Below, piece after piece: positions 42,456 to 52,784 of a DNA stretch of 64,000 nucleotides. Source of the stretch: an uncultured SAR86 cluster bacterium (GTDB lineage Bacteria > Pseudomonadota > Gammaproteobacteria > Magnimaribacterales > D2472); contig CABXFU010000001.1 of the NCBI GenBank assembly GCA_902511575.1, positions 1 through 64,000 on the forward strand. The letters run 5' to 3'. Position numbers and translations under genes: made by a program. Each line of letters begins with the position of its first letter. The stretch's first letter is position 1. A model generated the notes under the pieces. That model ran no database searches and was not told the DNA's origin. It saw only the letters and a program-made list of their open reading frames with translations.

Positions 42456-43679
42456 ATGAGCAATAACACCCTTATCTTGGGCTTGCAATGGGGTGATGAG
42501 GGTAAAGGAAAAATTGTAGATGCTTTGGCAGAAAGTTCTGAGGCAGTATGTCGTTTTCAAGGCGGTCATAACGCAGGCCATACACTCAAAGTTGATGGTG
42601 AACAAAAAGTTCTTCATCTAGTCCCATCCGGCATCCTTCACCCATCAGTTCATTGTGTCTTGGGTAATGGTCTTGTTTTATCTCTTCCAGCTTTAGCTAA
42701 AGAAATAAAGGAATTACAAGAGAGTGATATTAATTTTAAAGACCGTTTTTATATCAGTGAAGATTGTTCATTAATCTTGCCTACTCACACAGCAATTGAT
42801 CAGGTTCGAGATAAAGAGGAAGGTATTGGGACAACCGGTAGAGGAATTGGCCCAGCTTATGAAGACAAGATTGCTAGACGTGCAGTGCGTTTTGGAGATT
42901 TAAAAAATCTTGAAGAGCTCAAGATAAAATTATCAACATTGGTTAATTATCACAATCAAATTTTACAGAATTTATATAATGCCCAACCTATAGCTTTCGA
43001 GAATGTCTTGGAAGAGCTGACCAGCAATATAGATCTTTATAATAAATATCATTGCAAAACTCAGGATCTCTTAAAGCTTTGGGTAAAACAGGGCAAGAGC
43101 ATTCTTTTTGAAGGTGCGCAGGGTTCTATGCTAGACATTGATCATGGCACCTATCCATATGTCACTTCTTCAAGTACTACTGCAGGTGGCTTATCTTCAG
43201 GTTTGGGAGTGGGCCCGCGATATATTGATTCTATTTTGGGCATTACCAAAGCATATACTACTCGTGTTGGTGAGGGGCCTTTTGCTACTGAGTTATTTGA
43301 TTCCAACGCAGAGCAACTGGCAAAGATTGGACATGAATTTGGTGCAACAACAGGCCGCCCAAGAAGATGTGGATGGTTGGATTTGAAAGCATTAGAAACG
43401 ATTGTTTTTATCAACTCTGTCACCAATCTATGCATCACAAAATTAGACGTTCTAGATGGCTTTGAAGAAATTCAAGTGTGCATTGACTACGATCAAAAGC
43501 AGCAACCTATTTATAAAACATTTTCTGGTTGGAAGCAGGATACATCCAATGCTAGGTCTTTTAATGATTTACCTAAAGCTGCTCAGGAATATATACTATT
43601 TATTGAAGAAACCTTGGATTGTCCTGTTGGCATAGTTTCGGTGGGACCATCAAGAGATCAAACAATTTATAGAGATTAG
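42456..43679 (+). CDS. purA: Adenylosuccinate synthetase
   Basis: 'LGLQWGDEGKGKIVDAL', 'GTTGRGIGPAYEDK', 'TTGRPRRCGWLDL'. Confidence 0.97.
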   Translation: MSNNTLILGLQWGDEGKGKIVDALAESSEAVCRFQGGHNAGHTLKVDGEQKVLHLVPSGILHPSVHCVLGNGLVLSLPALAKEIKELQESDINFKDRFYISEDCSLILPTHTAIDQVRDKEEGIGTTGRGIGPAYEDKIARRAVRFGDLKNLEELKIKLSTLVNYHNQILQNLYNAQPIAFENVLEELTSNIDLYNKYHCKTQDLLKLWVKQGKSILFEGAQGSMLDIDHGTYPYVTSSSTTAGGLSSGLGVGPRYIDSILGITKAYTTRVGEGPFATELFDSNAEQLAKIGHEFGATTGRPRRCGWLDLKALETIVFINSVTNLCITKLDVLDGFEEIQVCIDYDQKQQPIYKTFSGWKQDTSNARSFNDLPKAAQEYILFIEETLDCPVGIVSVGPSRDQTIYRD

Positions 43680-43700
43680 CTTCATCTATTCTGGAGAGAC

Positions 43701-45932
43701 ATGAAAAACCTTCTAATTTCACTCGTTCTGCTTTGTATTTTTACTGTAGTTATTTTTTTTGGAGGCGCCGTTTTAAAAGTCTTTGGAACATTGGATGGAC
43801 CTGGAGTTATAGAAGGAAGAGTTCTTCCAGAACAAGCAATTCAAGATAGATCCACTAGGATCAATGTGGTGAAATCAGATTTAGAGGTTTTGGATGACAA
43901 ACAAATTCTCTTTGGCGATCTTCATGTTCATACAACCTATTCAACAGATGCATTCATGTGGTCTTTACCCTTTATGAACGGTAAAGGGGCTTCACCATTA
44001 GCTGATGCATGTGATTACGCAAGATTTTGTTCAGCTTTAGATTTTTGGTCCATTAATGATCATGCTGAAGCAAGCACCCCAAGAAAATGGCTGGATACCA
44101 AACAAAGCATTCAACAATGTAATAATTTATCAGAAGGAACAGATGATTTGGTTAGCTTCTTAGGATGGGAATGGACTCAAGTTGATCCGAATCCAGAAAA
44201 TCATTATGGGCATAAAAACGTTATTTTTTTAGAAACCGATGATGCTGTGGTACCACCAAGAGCCATTGGTTCAGGAGGAGTTGCTCCATTAGTTATGAGA
44301 CTTGGCTTGCCTTGGACCATGTCAGCTTTGCCTGCAACTTTAGATTTTAAAAATAGAGACAGATTCTTTGCATTTGATAAATTCTTTGACGAAATCCAAG
44401 CAACACCTATATGCCCTGAAGGAGTAAATACCAGAGATCTCCCTATAAATTGTTATGAGGAGGCAACCAATCCAAATATTTTGTTCCAGAAATTGAAAGA
44501 TTGGGATACACCCTACATGGTCATTCCGCATGGGACTACTTGGGGGTTTTATACTCCACCAACATCTGATTGGAAAAAACAATTAACAGATTTTAAGGAC
44601 GATGAATCTCAATTTTTATTTGAGATATATTCTGGTCATGGCAACTCAGAAGAATACAGAACTTGGAATGATTCAGACATTGATCTAAACGTTGAACTTT
44701 TTTGTCCTGATGAAACTAAAGATTTCTTACCAACCTGCCAGCAAGCAGGCAATATTATGGCTGAAAGATGTCAAACCTCTGGGATGGATGATCAAACTTG
44801 TAAGTATTTAGTAGATCAAACAAAATTATTTGCGGCTCAAATGGGCTCAACAGGATATGCTGCAGTGAATGAAACAAATCCAGATGATTACTTAAATGCC
44901 GGACAATGCAATGATTGTTTTTTGCCGTCATTTAACTATAGGCCTCTAGGCTCTGCTCAGTATGTTTTAGCATTAAGTGATTTTACTGATAAAGAAAACC
45001 CACAACGTTTTAAGTTTGGGTTTATTGGTTCAAGCGATAATCATGGCGCTCGGCCTGGTACCGGATTCAAGGAAATTGATCGACTTTTTAATACTGAGGC
45101 TAATGGCTTCAATGATCCATTTTATGAAAAAATGAGTGATTTAAGGCGCCCTAAAGGTGAATTAGAACCATCTTATGTTGATTTAGGTAATACTAACTTG
45201 ACCAGCATTATGGATTTGAATATTGCCACTGATGCTGAAAGACAAAGTGCATATTTTATGTCAGGAGGACTAGTCGCTGCTCACTCAACATCTCGAAAAA
45301 GAGAATCAATTTGGGATGCTCTAGAAAGAAAAGAAGTTTATGCAACCTCGGGACCAAGAATTCTTTTATGGTTTGATGCAGAAACTCAATCCGAATCTTT
45401 ATCAATGGGCTCAGAAGTTGAGAGCAATCAATCACCGGTATTTACTGTAAAAGCAGCAGGCTCTCTTAAACAAAAACCTGGCTGTCCTGACTATAGCAAC
45501 AATGGATTAACAAAAGAGCGTTTAGATAAGATCTGTAATTCAGAATGTTACAACCCCAGTAATGAAAGAAGAGTGATTACCCGAATTGAGGTTATTAAAA
45601 TTTTGCCACAACAATATGAAAATGAACCAGTCGAAGGACTTGTAGAAGATGTATGGAAGACCTTCCCCTGCAATAGTACGAGTTGCAAGGTGTCATTTGA
45701 AGATGAGCAATTCTCAATTGGTCGAAGAGATGCTGTTTATTATGTAAGGGCTATTGAAGAGCCCTCGCTAAAGCTTTCTGCTGATCCGTTGGGATGTGAA
45801 TTTGATGAAAATGGTAAATGCATTAAAACTCAAATATGCAGAGTGGGGGTTCATGAGAATAGGGGAGACTGTCTTGCACCAGCTGAAAATAGAGCTTGGT
45901 CTAGCCCAATTTATGTTAACTACCCTTCCTAA
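43701..45932 (+). CDS. DUF3604 domain-containing exported protein
   Basis: N-terminal signal/TM; 'ILFGDLHVHTTYSTDAFMW', 'FWSINDHAEASTPRKW', 'GFIGSSDNHGARPGTGFKEI'. Confidence 0.88.
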   Translation: MKNLLISLVLLCIFTVVIFFGGAVLKVFGTLDGPGVIEGRVLPEQAIQDRSTRINVVKSDLEVLDDKQILFGDLHVHTTYSTDAFMWSLPFMNGKGASPLADACDYARFCSALDFWSINDHAEASTPRKWLDTKQSIQQCNNLSEGTDDLVSFLGWEWTQVDPNPENHYGHKNVIFLETDDAVVPPRAIGSGGVAPLVMRLGLPWTMSALPATLDFKNRDRFFAFDKFFDEIQATPICPEGVNTRDLPINCYEEATNPNILFQKLKDWDTPYMVIPHGTTWGFYTPPTSDWKKQLTDFKDDESQFLFEIYSGHGNSEEYRTWNDSDIDLNVELFCPDETKDFLPTCQQAGNIMAERCQTSGMDDQTCKYLVDQTKLFAAQMGSTGYAAVNETNPDDYLNAGQCNDCFLPSFNYRPLGSAQYVLALSDFTDKENPQRFKFGFIGSSDNHGARPGTGFKEIDRLFNTEANGFNDPFYEKMSDLRRPKGELEPSYVDLGNTNLTSIMDLNIATDAERQSAYFMSGGLVAAHSTSRKRESIWDALERKEVYATSGPRILLWFDAETQSESLSMGSEVESNQSPVFTVKAAGSLKQKPGCPDYSNNGLTKERLDKICNSECYNPSNERRVITRIEVIKILPQQYENEPVEGLVEDVWKTFPCNSTSCKVSFEDEQFSIGRRDAVYYVRAIEEPSLKLSADPLGCEFDENGKCIKTQICRVGVHENRGDCLAPAENRAWSSPIYVNYPS

Positions 45933-46359
45933 GCCATTCAGCTTGATTTGTTTTTAACCAATCGTCGAGTTTTGCATTTACAAATTTATAAGAATTTGGA
46001 TTAGAAAATTTCTTTGCTAGGCGTATACATTCATCAATAACTACAGGATGAGCCAGCTCATTAGCGCGTATCTCCACTATTCCAAGCCACAAAATAGCTT
46101 CATCTATAATCTCTAAATTTTCACCTTCATTATTCTTTAGATTTCTTGTGATCCCTTTTAAGTCATCTGATTGTTCAAAAATATTTTCTAATCTTTGTTT
46201 GAAATAATTAAAGCTTATCTTTTTGGGTGTATTTTCTTTTAGGAATTGATCTATAAGAGAGTTTAAATTTGATTCATGAAATATGTATTGATAGATTGCT
46301 TGTACCAAGCACTCTCGTGTTTGAAGTTCTTGTTTGTACTTTCCAAGATTTTTAGACAT
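45916..46359 (-). CDS. nusB: Transcription antitermination factor NusB
   Basis: 'RECLVQAIYQYIF', 'DEAILWLGIVEIRANELAHPVVIDECIRLAKKFSNPNSYKFVNAKLD'. Confidence 0.9.
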   Translation of the reverse strand: MSKNLGKYKQELQTRECLVQAIYQYIFHESNLNSLIDQFLKENTPKKISFNYFKQRLENIFEQSDDLKGITRNLKNNEGENLEIIDEAILWLGIVEIRANELAHPVVIDECIRLAKKFSNPNSYKFVNAKLDDWLKTNQAEWLRKGS

Positions 46360-46361
46360 CT

Positions 46362-46808
46362 TCAGCTCAGCATTTCAACAAGTGATTGTGCAATTTCTTT
46401 ACCTTTATTTAATTTTGATGAATCAGTTCGCTCTTGAGCTTGAGATAAATTTTCAGCAGCAATTAAGCCAAAGCCAATGGGCTTATTTGCATTCACACTC
46501 ACTTGCATTAATCCATGAGCTGCTGACTCAGATATGAGTTCATAATGTGTTGTTTCGCCTCTAATGACCACTCCATATGCAATGACTCCATCTGCATCAG
46601 CTAATTCTCTTTGCGCTGCATGGACAAGTTCCCATGCGCCAGGAACATTTACAGTTTTGATGTTGGTGAAACCAAGCTCTTCTAAATGTGCTTTGCCAGA
46701 CTCCAATAATTCATCAACAAGTGCGGCATTCCATTTTGATGCAACTATAGTAATTTTTTTATTAACATCAATTTGTTTTGACGAGAATGTGAATCCATCT
46801 TTGCTCAT
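46362..46808 (-). CDS. ribH: 6,7-dimethyl-8-ribityllumazine synthase
   Basis: 'IVASKWNAALVDELLESGKAHLEELG', 'VPGAWELVHAAQ', 'GVVIRGETTHYELISESAAHGLM'. Confidence 0.95.
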   Translation of the reverse strand: MSKDGFTFSSKQIDVNKKITIVASKWNAALVDELLESGKAHLEELGFTNIKTVNVPGAWELVHAAQRELADADGVIAYGVVIRGETTHYELISESAAHGLMQVSVNANKPIGFGLIAAENLSQAQERTDSSKLNKGKEIAQSLVEMLS

Positions 46809-47881
46809 TGTTCAAACCCCGTGACTTCAAGATCAAATCCAGACAAGGATGGATATTTTACTGGGGTTCCAAGCAATGTAATGTGCTGCAATCCAAGCTC
46901 TTTAAGAATTTGTGACCCTATGCCCACAGTCTTTGTTTCCGGCTTAACAGATGATTTTGCTCCCTTAAGGTCATTCATGACTTCGTCAGCGTCTTGATAA
47001 TTACCTATTAAAAGCAAAACACCGCATTCTTCTTTTCCAATTCTTTTTAGAGCCTTTTCTAGATTTAATCTTTTGCCAAATTCTTCAATACCAATTAAGT
47101 CGTGCAATGTATTAGGAACATGAACCCGAACAAGCGGAGAATCAGATGTGGAAAGATCGCCTTTCACAAAAGCTAAGTGGAGATTATCAAAGATGCTGTC
47201 TCGCCATGCAGAAAGGTCAAATTGAAGACCATCAATTTCAACAGATTTTGAGTATTCCAGATGAACAGATTTTTCTTTGAGAGTACGATAGTGAATTAAG
47301 TCAGCTATTGTCCCAATTTTCATTTCGTGAATTGAGGCAAATTTTATTAAATCATCTCTTCGAGCCATGCTTCCATCGTCATTCATGATTTCGCATATCA
47401 CACCAGCTTCTTCAAGTCCTGCCAGTCTTGCCAAATCACATGCAGCTTCTGTATGACCCGCTCGACTTAAGACTCCACCTTCGAAGGCTCGCAATGGGAA
47501 AATATGACCTGGTTGAACTATATCTCCTGATTTGGCATTTTTTTTCGCTGCAGCAATGATTGTTTTGGCCCTATCTTCAGCAGAGATACCTGTGGAGATG
47601 CCTTCAGCAGCCTCAATGGAAACAGTAAACCCAGTACCATGTTTGGCTCGATTATTGTTAGTCATCATGGGAAGATTAAGTTGATCACATTTTTGAGGAG
47701 ATAAGGGCAAACATACCAAGCCTCTTGCTTTGCTAATCATAAAGTTGATTTTTTTATCATCAACTAACTCAGCAGCGCAAACTAAATCACCTTCATTTTC
47801 TCGATCTTCATCATCTAGCAAAATCACCATTTTGCCAGCTGCGATATCCTGAATGATTTCTTCTGTAGTATTAAATTCCAT
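46805..47881 (-). CDS. ribB: 3,4-dihydroxy-2-butanone-4-phosphate synthase with degenerate GTP cyclohydrolase II-like C-terminus
   Basis: 'MVILLDDEDRENEGDLVCAAE', 'RAKHGTGFTVSIEAAEGISTGISAEDRA', 'RAGHTEAACDLARLAG'; C-terminal domain lacks the Cys ligand motif seen in the RibA at 59961. Confidence 0.92.
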   Translation of the reverse strand: MEFNTTEEIIQDIAAGKMVILLDDEDRENEGDLVCAAELVDDKKINFMISKARGLVCLPLSPQKCDQLNLPMMTNNNRAKHGTGFTVSIEAAEGISTGISAEDRAKTIIAAAKKNAKSGDIVQPGHIFPLRAFEGGVLSRAGHTEAACDLARLAGLEEAGVICEIMNDDGSMARRDDLIKFASIHEMKIGTIADLIHYRTLKEKSVHLEYSKSVEIDGLQFDLSAWRDSIFDNLHLAFVKGDLSTSDSPLVRVHVPNTLHDLIGIEEFGKRLNLEKALKRIGKEECGVLLLIGNYQDADEVMNDLKGAKSSVKPETKTVGIGSQILKELGLQHITLLGTPVKYPSLSGFDLEVTGFEQ

Positions 47882-47917
47882 TTGTCTTATATATAGGCAT
47901 TAAATGCTTAAAAACAA

Positions 47918-49030
47918 TTAAAGATTGTTATTGTAGTAAGTTGTCTTTATGTCCTCTTTAAATCTCTCCAGTCTAACCATCTTTAATTTAATTGATGTTT
48001 TTATGGCGCCAGGAGGATTAACGCTCAAAGCTTCTTTACTTCCTTTGCCTAAAAACATGGGGGCAGTATATAGCACCAATTCATCAAATAAATTATTAGC
48101 AATAAATGCATTTAAAGTTTTCTGACCACCTTCAACCAAAATACTAGATATATTTCTATCTAAAAGATCTTGCAGAAATTCTTCAAGAAAATTTTTTCTC
48201 TTATATTCTAAATACTCCACATTTTTAGACTTTTTGGCTGATTGCCTAGATCCAATAATAACTTTTGAATTATCAGTAAAAATTTTGTTAACTTTTTTTG
48301 ATTTCTTCAAGTTACCTAGGATAATTTTTACTGGTTGCACAATTGCCTCACCTTTAGCCAAACCTAACTCATTCTTCGTTAATCTAACTGTTAGCGCAGG
48401 GTTGTCATGTTCGGCCGTATTTCTTCCCACTAGAATCCCTTTAACTTTTGATCGAATATGATGACTATTTTTGCGCGATTCAGGATTGGTGATCCAGTTG
48501 CTTTCTCCGCTTTGGAGGGCTATTTTCCCGTCAAGTGATTGAGCACTTTTAAGGATGATGTAGGGACGAGATTTTTTTTGATTGGTAAAAAAAACTCGGT
48601 TCAATTCTTTGCATTCATTCTTGAGTAGGCCAACACTTGTTTCAATACCATTTTTTTTAAGTAATTTAATCCCTCGCCCATTAATTTTTGGGTTTGGATC
48701 AAGCGTTCCACAAAACAACTTTTTAATCTGATATTCAATTAAAGCATTCGAGCAGGGAGGAGTGTTTTTTTCAATTGAGCATGGTTCAAGGTTTACATAG
48801 ACATTAGATCCAGCAATAAGTTTAAGAGCTTTCTTAGCACCAAATTTTTTCTTACAGTTTTTTATGGCATTAATTTCAGCATGATCTTTGCCATATTCCA
48901 TATGCCATCCTTCACCAATTATTTTATTGTTTTTGACAATGACGCAACCAACCATAGGATTTGGTTGAACTTTGAGTTGACCTTTCTTTGCAAGCTTAAT
49001 GGCTCTAGCCATAAAGTCTAGGTCTTTCAT
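47918..49030 (-). CDS. ribD: Bifunctional diaminohydroxyphosphoribosylaminopyrimidine deaminase / 5-amino-6-(5-phosphoribosylamino)uracil reductase
   Basis: '[28 protein letters not shown]', 'HAEINAI', '[21 protein letters not shown]'. Confidence 0.95.
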   Translation of the reverse strand: MKDLDFMARAIKLAKKGQLKVQPNPMVGCVIVKNNKIIGEGWHMEYGKDHAEINAIKNCKKKFGAKKALKLIAGSNVYVNLEPCSIEKNTPPCSNALIEYQIKKLFCGTLDPNPKINGRGIKLLKKNGIETSVGLLKNECKELNRVFFTNQKKSRPYIILKSAQSLDGKIALQSGESNWITNPESRKNSHHIRSKVKGILVGRNTAEHDNPALTVRLTKNELGLAKGEAIVQPVKIILGNLKKSKKVNKIFTDNSKVIIGSRQSAKKSKNVEYLEYKRKNFLEEFLQDLLDRNISSILVEGGQKTLNAFIANNLFDELVLYTAPMFLGKGSKEALSVNPPGAIKTSIKLKMVRLERFKEDIKTTYYNNNL

Positions 49031-49506
49031 TTTTTCTTTTTTGTTCTCTTTGGTTTTTCTTTTGATAAAGAAGATATTTCTTCGGCAAACTCTTTGATGT
49101 CCTGGAAGTCACGATACACAGATGCAAATCTTACATAGGCAACCTGATCAACACGTTTTAAATTTCGCATAACAATCTCACCGAGTTGACGTGACGGTAT
49201 CTCTCTTTCGCCGAGCTGGCGAATTTCAGTCAAAATACTACCAAATACCCCATCAACTTCCTCAGCAGATAAAGGTCTTTTTTCCAGAGCTCTCAGCATT
49301 CCGCCTTTCAGCTTGACTCCATTAAATGGCTGTCTTTCTCCGTCACTTTTAACAATTCTGGGTAAAGCAAGATCGGCGGTCTCAAAGGTTGTAAACCTAG
49401 CATGACAAACTTCGCATTCTCTTCTTCTTCTAATCTGGGAGCCATCACCAACAAGTCTTGAATCAACAACTTTGGTATCTTGAGCTTGGCAGAAAGGGCA
49501 AAACAT
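49027..49506 (-). CDS. nrdR: Transcriptional repressor NrdR
   Basis: '[42 protein letters not shown]' zinc ribbon plus ATP-cone. Confidence 0.97.
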   Translation of the reverse strand: MFCPFCQAQDTKVVDSRLVGDGSQIRRRRECEVCHARFTTFETADLALPRIVKSDGERQPFNGVKLKGGMLRALEKRPLSAEEVDGVFGSILTEIRQLGEREIPSRQLGEIVMRNLKRVDQVAYVRFASVYRDFQDIKEFAEEISSLSKEKPKRTKKKK

Positions 49507-49508
49507 AT

Positions 49509-50783
49509 TTATTTATATACTGGAAACCTGTTACACATTTCAACCACCTGATTCTTGATTGAATTAATTTTATCAGCATTACCAAGGTCAAGAACAATAT
49601 CACAAATCCAATTAGTTAATATTTCTACCTCACCACTCCCAAAACCCCTTGTGGTAATAGCAGGTGTTCCCAATCGAATCCCTGAAGTAACAAATGGTGA
49701 CTGAGGATCGTCCGGAACAGCATTTTTATTTACCGTTATATTTGCTTGTCCTAAGGCTTGCTCACAATCTTTGCCAGTCAATCCCTTGCTTCTTAAATCC
49801 ATGAGAACAATATGATTGTCAGTTTTGCCAGATACAACATCGATGCCTCTGTCCTGAATAACCTTGCACATGAGTTTTGCATTATCAATTACCTGTTGAA
49901 TGTATAGCTTGAAATCTGGCTCAAGAGCCTCCTTAAAACATACAGCTTTAGCTGCTATCACGTGCATAAGCGGTCCGCCTTGAGACCCTGGAAATACAGC
50001 TGAGTTTAATTTTTTTTCTAGAGCTTCATTTGATTTTGCAAGAATAATTCCTGATCTGGGACCTCTTAAGGTTTTATGAGTTGTAGAAGTCACTACATCA
50101 GCATAGGGCACTGGTGAAGGATATAGTCCAGCAGCAACCAATCCAGATACATGAGCCATGTCGACAAGAAAATAAGAACCCGTCTCATCCGCAATATCTC
50201 TAAAAATTTCCCAATCTATAGTTCCTGAAAAAGCTGAAAAGCCGGCAATGATCATTTTTGGATTATGTTTTTTTGCTAAATCTCTAACATGATCATAGTC
50301 AATATCATGTGTTTTCGGATGAAGGCCGTATTGGAAAGCAGTGTAGTTTTTTCCTGAAAAATTAACTTTTGCTCCGTGAGTTAAATGACCTCCTTGATCA
50401 AGGCTCATCCCTAGAATCGTATCATTGGCTTCAAGCATAGCTAAAAATGCAGCTGCATTTGCTGAGGATCCTGAGTGAGGCTGAACGTTTGCATAATCAG
50501 CTTTAAAGAGCTCTTTCGCTCTATTTATTGCTAGTTCCTCAGCTATATCAACATGCTCACAACCACCGTAGTATCTTTTGTTTGGATAGCCCTCTGCATA
50601 TTTATTTGTCAGCAATCCCCCTTGAGCTTCCATTACTCTCTGGCTGGCATAATTTTCAGATGCTATTAGCTCTATGTGTTCTTCTTGACGGGTAGACTCT
50701 TTATCAAGGGCCTGCCAAAGTTCCGTATCATATGTTTCTATAGTTTGTGAATTAGCAAAGATTGAATCAGCTTGAGATTCCAT
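49509..50783 (-). CDS. glyA: Serine hydroxymethyltransferase
   Basis: '[44 protein letters not shown]', '[15 protein letters not shown]'. Confidence 0.97.
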   Translation of the reverse strand: MESQADSIFANSQTIETYDTELWQALDKESTRQEEHIELIASENYASQRVMEAQGGLLTNKYAEGYPNKRYYGGCEHVDIAEELAINRAKELFKADYANVQPHSGSSANAAAFLAMLEANDTILGMSLDQGGHLTHGAKVNFSGKNYTAFQYGLHPKTHDIDYDHVRDLAKKHNPKMIIAGFSAFSGTIDWEIFRDIADETGSYFLVDMAHVSGLVAAGLYPSPVPYADVVTSTTHKTLRGPRSGIILAKSNEALEKKLNSAVFPGSQGGPLMHVIAAKAVCFKEALEPDFKLYIQQVIDNAKLMCKVIQDRGIDVVSGKTDNHIVLMDLRSKGLTGKDCEQALGQANITVNKNAVPDDPQSPFVTSGIRLGTPAITTRGFGSGEVEILTNWICDIVLDLGNADKINSIKNQVVEMCNRFPVYK

Positions 50784-50844
50784 TGGTTACTCCAAAATAT
50801 TAATAATTTTAATTAAAAAGCTTGAGAATCTTATTCTAAATTAT

Positions 50845-51498
50845 CTATGGCTTCTTGTGGGAAAAAGGACGTGATCTTTTGGGAAAAGTTGCTCTGCAAA
50901 TTTTACAAGTTACCCCGTGACATTGTTGGGCTTGGCAGAATTCTCTTCCCCAAAATATGATTTGCAAGTGGAGCTTATTCCAGGAATCTTGAGGAAAGAT
51001 TTTTTTTAGATCTTGTTCGGTTTGCTGGACATTTTTTCCCTTGGTTAGACCCCATCTTTGAGCCAGTCTATGGATATGGGTATCTACCGGAAATGCAGGA
51101 TGTCCAAACCCCTGACTGATAACCACTGAGGCGGTTTTATGACCCACTCCTGGAAGTTTTTCTAGTGCCTTTATGTCTTCGGGAACTTCTCCATTGTAGG
51201 AATCGCATAAAATATTGGAGAGCTCATGTATGGCTTTGGATTTTTGAGGCCCTAAACCACATGGCTTAATAATGTCATATATTTCCTCTGGACTTTTGGT
51301 TCTCATATCTTTTGGATTATCTGCCAGTTGAAAAAGCTTAGGCGTTACCTTGTTAACTCTTTCATCCGTGCATTGAGCAGATAATAAAACTGCAACCAAT
51401 AGCGTGAAATTATCTTGATGATCAAGTGGTACAGGAGTTTTAGGGTAATGTGCCTCTAAAATTTTTAGCACAATCGATGCTCGCTCTGCTTTTCTCAT
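50845..51498 (-). CDS. nth: Endonuclease III
   Basis: 'LLVAVLLSAQCTDERVNKVTPKLF', 'LEKLPGVGHKTASVVISQGFGHPAFPVDTHIHRLAQRWG'; atypical Cys spacing at the C-terminus. Confidence 0.92.
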   Translation of the reverse strand: MRKAERASIVLKILEAHYPKTPVPLDHQDNFTLLVAVLLSAQCTDERVNKVTPKLFQLADNPKDMRTKSPEEIYDIIKPCGLGPQKSKAIHELSNILCDSYNGEVPEDIKALEKLPGVGHKTASVVISQGFGHPAFPVDTHIHRLAQRWGLTKGKNVQQTEQDLKKIFPQDSWNKLHLQIIFWGREFCQAQQCHGVTCKICRATFPKRSRPFSHKKP

Positions 51499-51661
51499 TA
51501 TTTAAACTTTAGTTAGCAATATCAGCCTTATCTTATAATTCAAATTTTTGAATATTCGCCATATTAATAGTCATTGATTTGACTAATTAATACCTTTAAC
51601 ATCTTTACACAATGTTTTACTTTTACAAGTAATCAACGGTTAATTTCATCGCAAAAATTTA

Positions 51662-52783
51662 ATGCAAGACTACAACACAGAACATCCTTTTGATCTCACC
51701 TTATCTGAGGAGCAGCAAATGACCTGGGACATGCTCAGAAAATTTGCTGAAACTGAGCTTCGTCCCCATGCAAGGCAAGCTGAGAGTGATGGTAGGCCTA
51801 GCGATAAATTGCTTGAGAAAATTAAATCCTTAGATCTTATTTCTCTTATTATTCCTGAAGCATACGGTGGCATGGGATTAGAACAAGATGCTGTTTCAAA
51901 TTCTTTGGCGCTTGAGGCGCTTGCCTATGGAGATCTATCACTAGCAATGTCTATTTCTGTTCCTTTGTTGGCAGCGCAAATTATTTCAGAGCATGGCAGT
52001 GAAGAACAGAAAGCGGAACTTTTACCTGAGCTTGTTAATGGTTCTATCTTTCATGTGGGTCTTGGGATTAATAATGCTTTGCTTGCGACTGATCCATATC
52101 AATCAAGCGTTGTTGCGGATGAGAGTGCTGAAGAAATTACTCTGAATGGATCGAAAACCGGTGTTGCTTTTGCGGATGAGGCTAAAACTTTTTTAATTTC
52201 TGCTTCCAATGAATCAGGCGAATGTAATCTATATTTCGTCAATAAAGATCAAGAAGGGGTTGAGCTTGAGCAAAAAGAATTTATGGGCTTGAAGGGCGTG
52301 CCTTTATCACAAATTAATTTATCTAATTGCAAAATTAATGCTTCGCAGAAACTCGGTGGACATAATTACTCTATTAATTATGAATCGCTAGTAGATTCTT
52401 CTCGAATCGGTATGTCAGCTTTAGCGCTAGGAGTTTGCCAAGCAGTTCTAGATTATGTTGTTCCATATACCAATGAACGAGTTGCTTTTGATGAACCTAT
52501 TTCAAACCGACAGTCGGTGGCTTTTATGATTGCTGATATGGCAATTGAAACCGAGGCCTTAAGATTAATGGTGTATAAATCCTCTGCCTTAAAGGACCTT
52601 GGTGAAGACTTTCATAAGCAGGCATCACTTACATATCGATTTGCTGCCCATCATGGAATGAAAATAGGAACCGATGGCGTGCAATTGCTTGGAGGTCATG
52701 GTTTTACTCATGAGCATCCAGTTGAACTTTGGTACAGAAATTTAAGAGCCATTGGCATATTTGAAGGGGGCGCAGGAGTTTAA
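51662..52783 (+). CDS. Acyl-CoA dehydrogenase family protein
   Basis: 'PEAYGGMGLEQDAVSNSLALEALAYGD', 'QLLGGHGFTHEHPVELWYRNLRAIGIFEGG'. Confidence 0.9.
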   Translation: MQDYNTEHPFDLTLSEEQQMTWDMLRKFAETELRPHARQAESDGRPSDKLLEKIKSLDLISLIIPEAYGGMGLEQDAVSNSLALEALAYGDLSLAMSISVPLLAAQIISEHGSEEQKAELLPELVNGSIFHVGLGINNALLATDPYQSSVVADESAEEITLNGSKTGVAFADEAKTFLISASNESGECNLYFVNKDQEGVELEQKEFMGLKGVPLSQINLSNCKINASQKLGGHNYSINYESLVDSSRIGMSALALGVCQAVLDYVVPYTNERVAFDEPISNRQSVAFMIADMAIETEALRLMVYKSSALKDLGEDFHKQASLTYRFAAHHGMKIGTDGVQLLGGHGFTHEHPVELWYRNLRAIGIFEGGAGV

Positions 52784-52784
52784 A

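Noticed and set aside
47881-47918. FMN riboswitch upstream of ribB
   Set aside because: The gap between ribD and ribB is only about 36 nt, too short for an RFN element.
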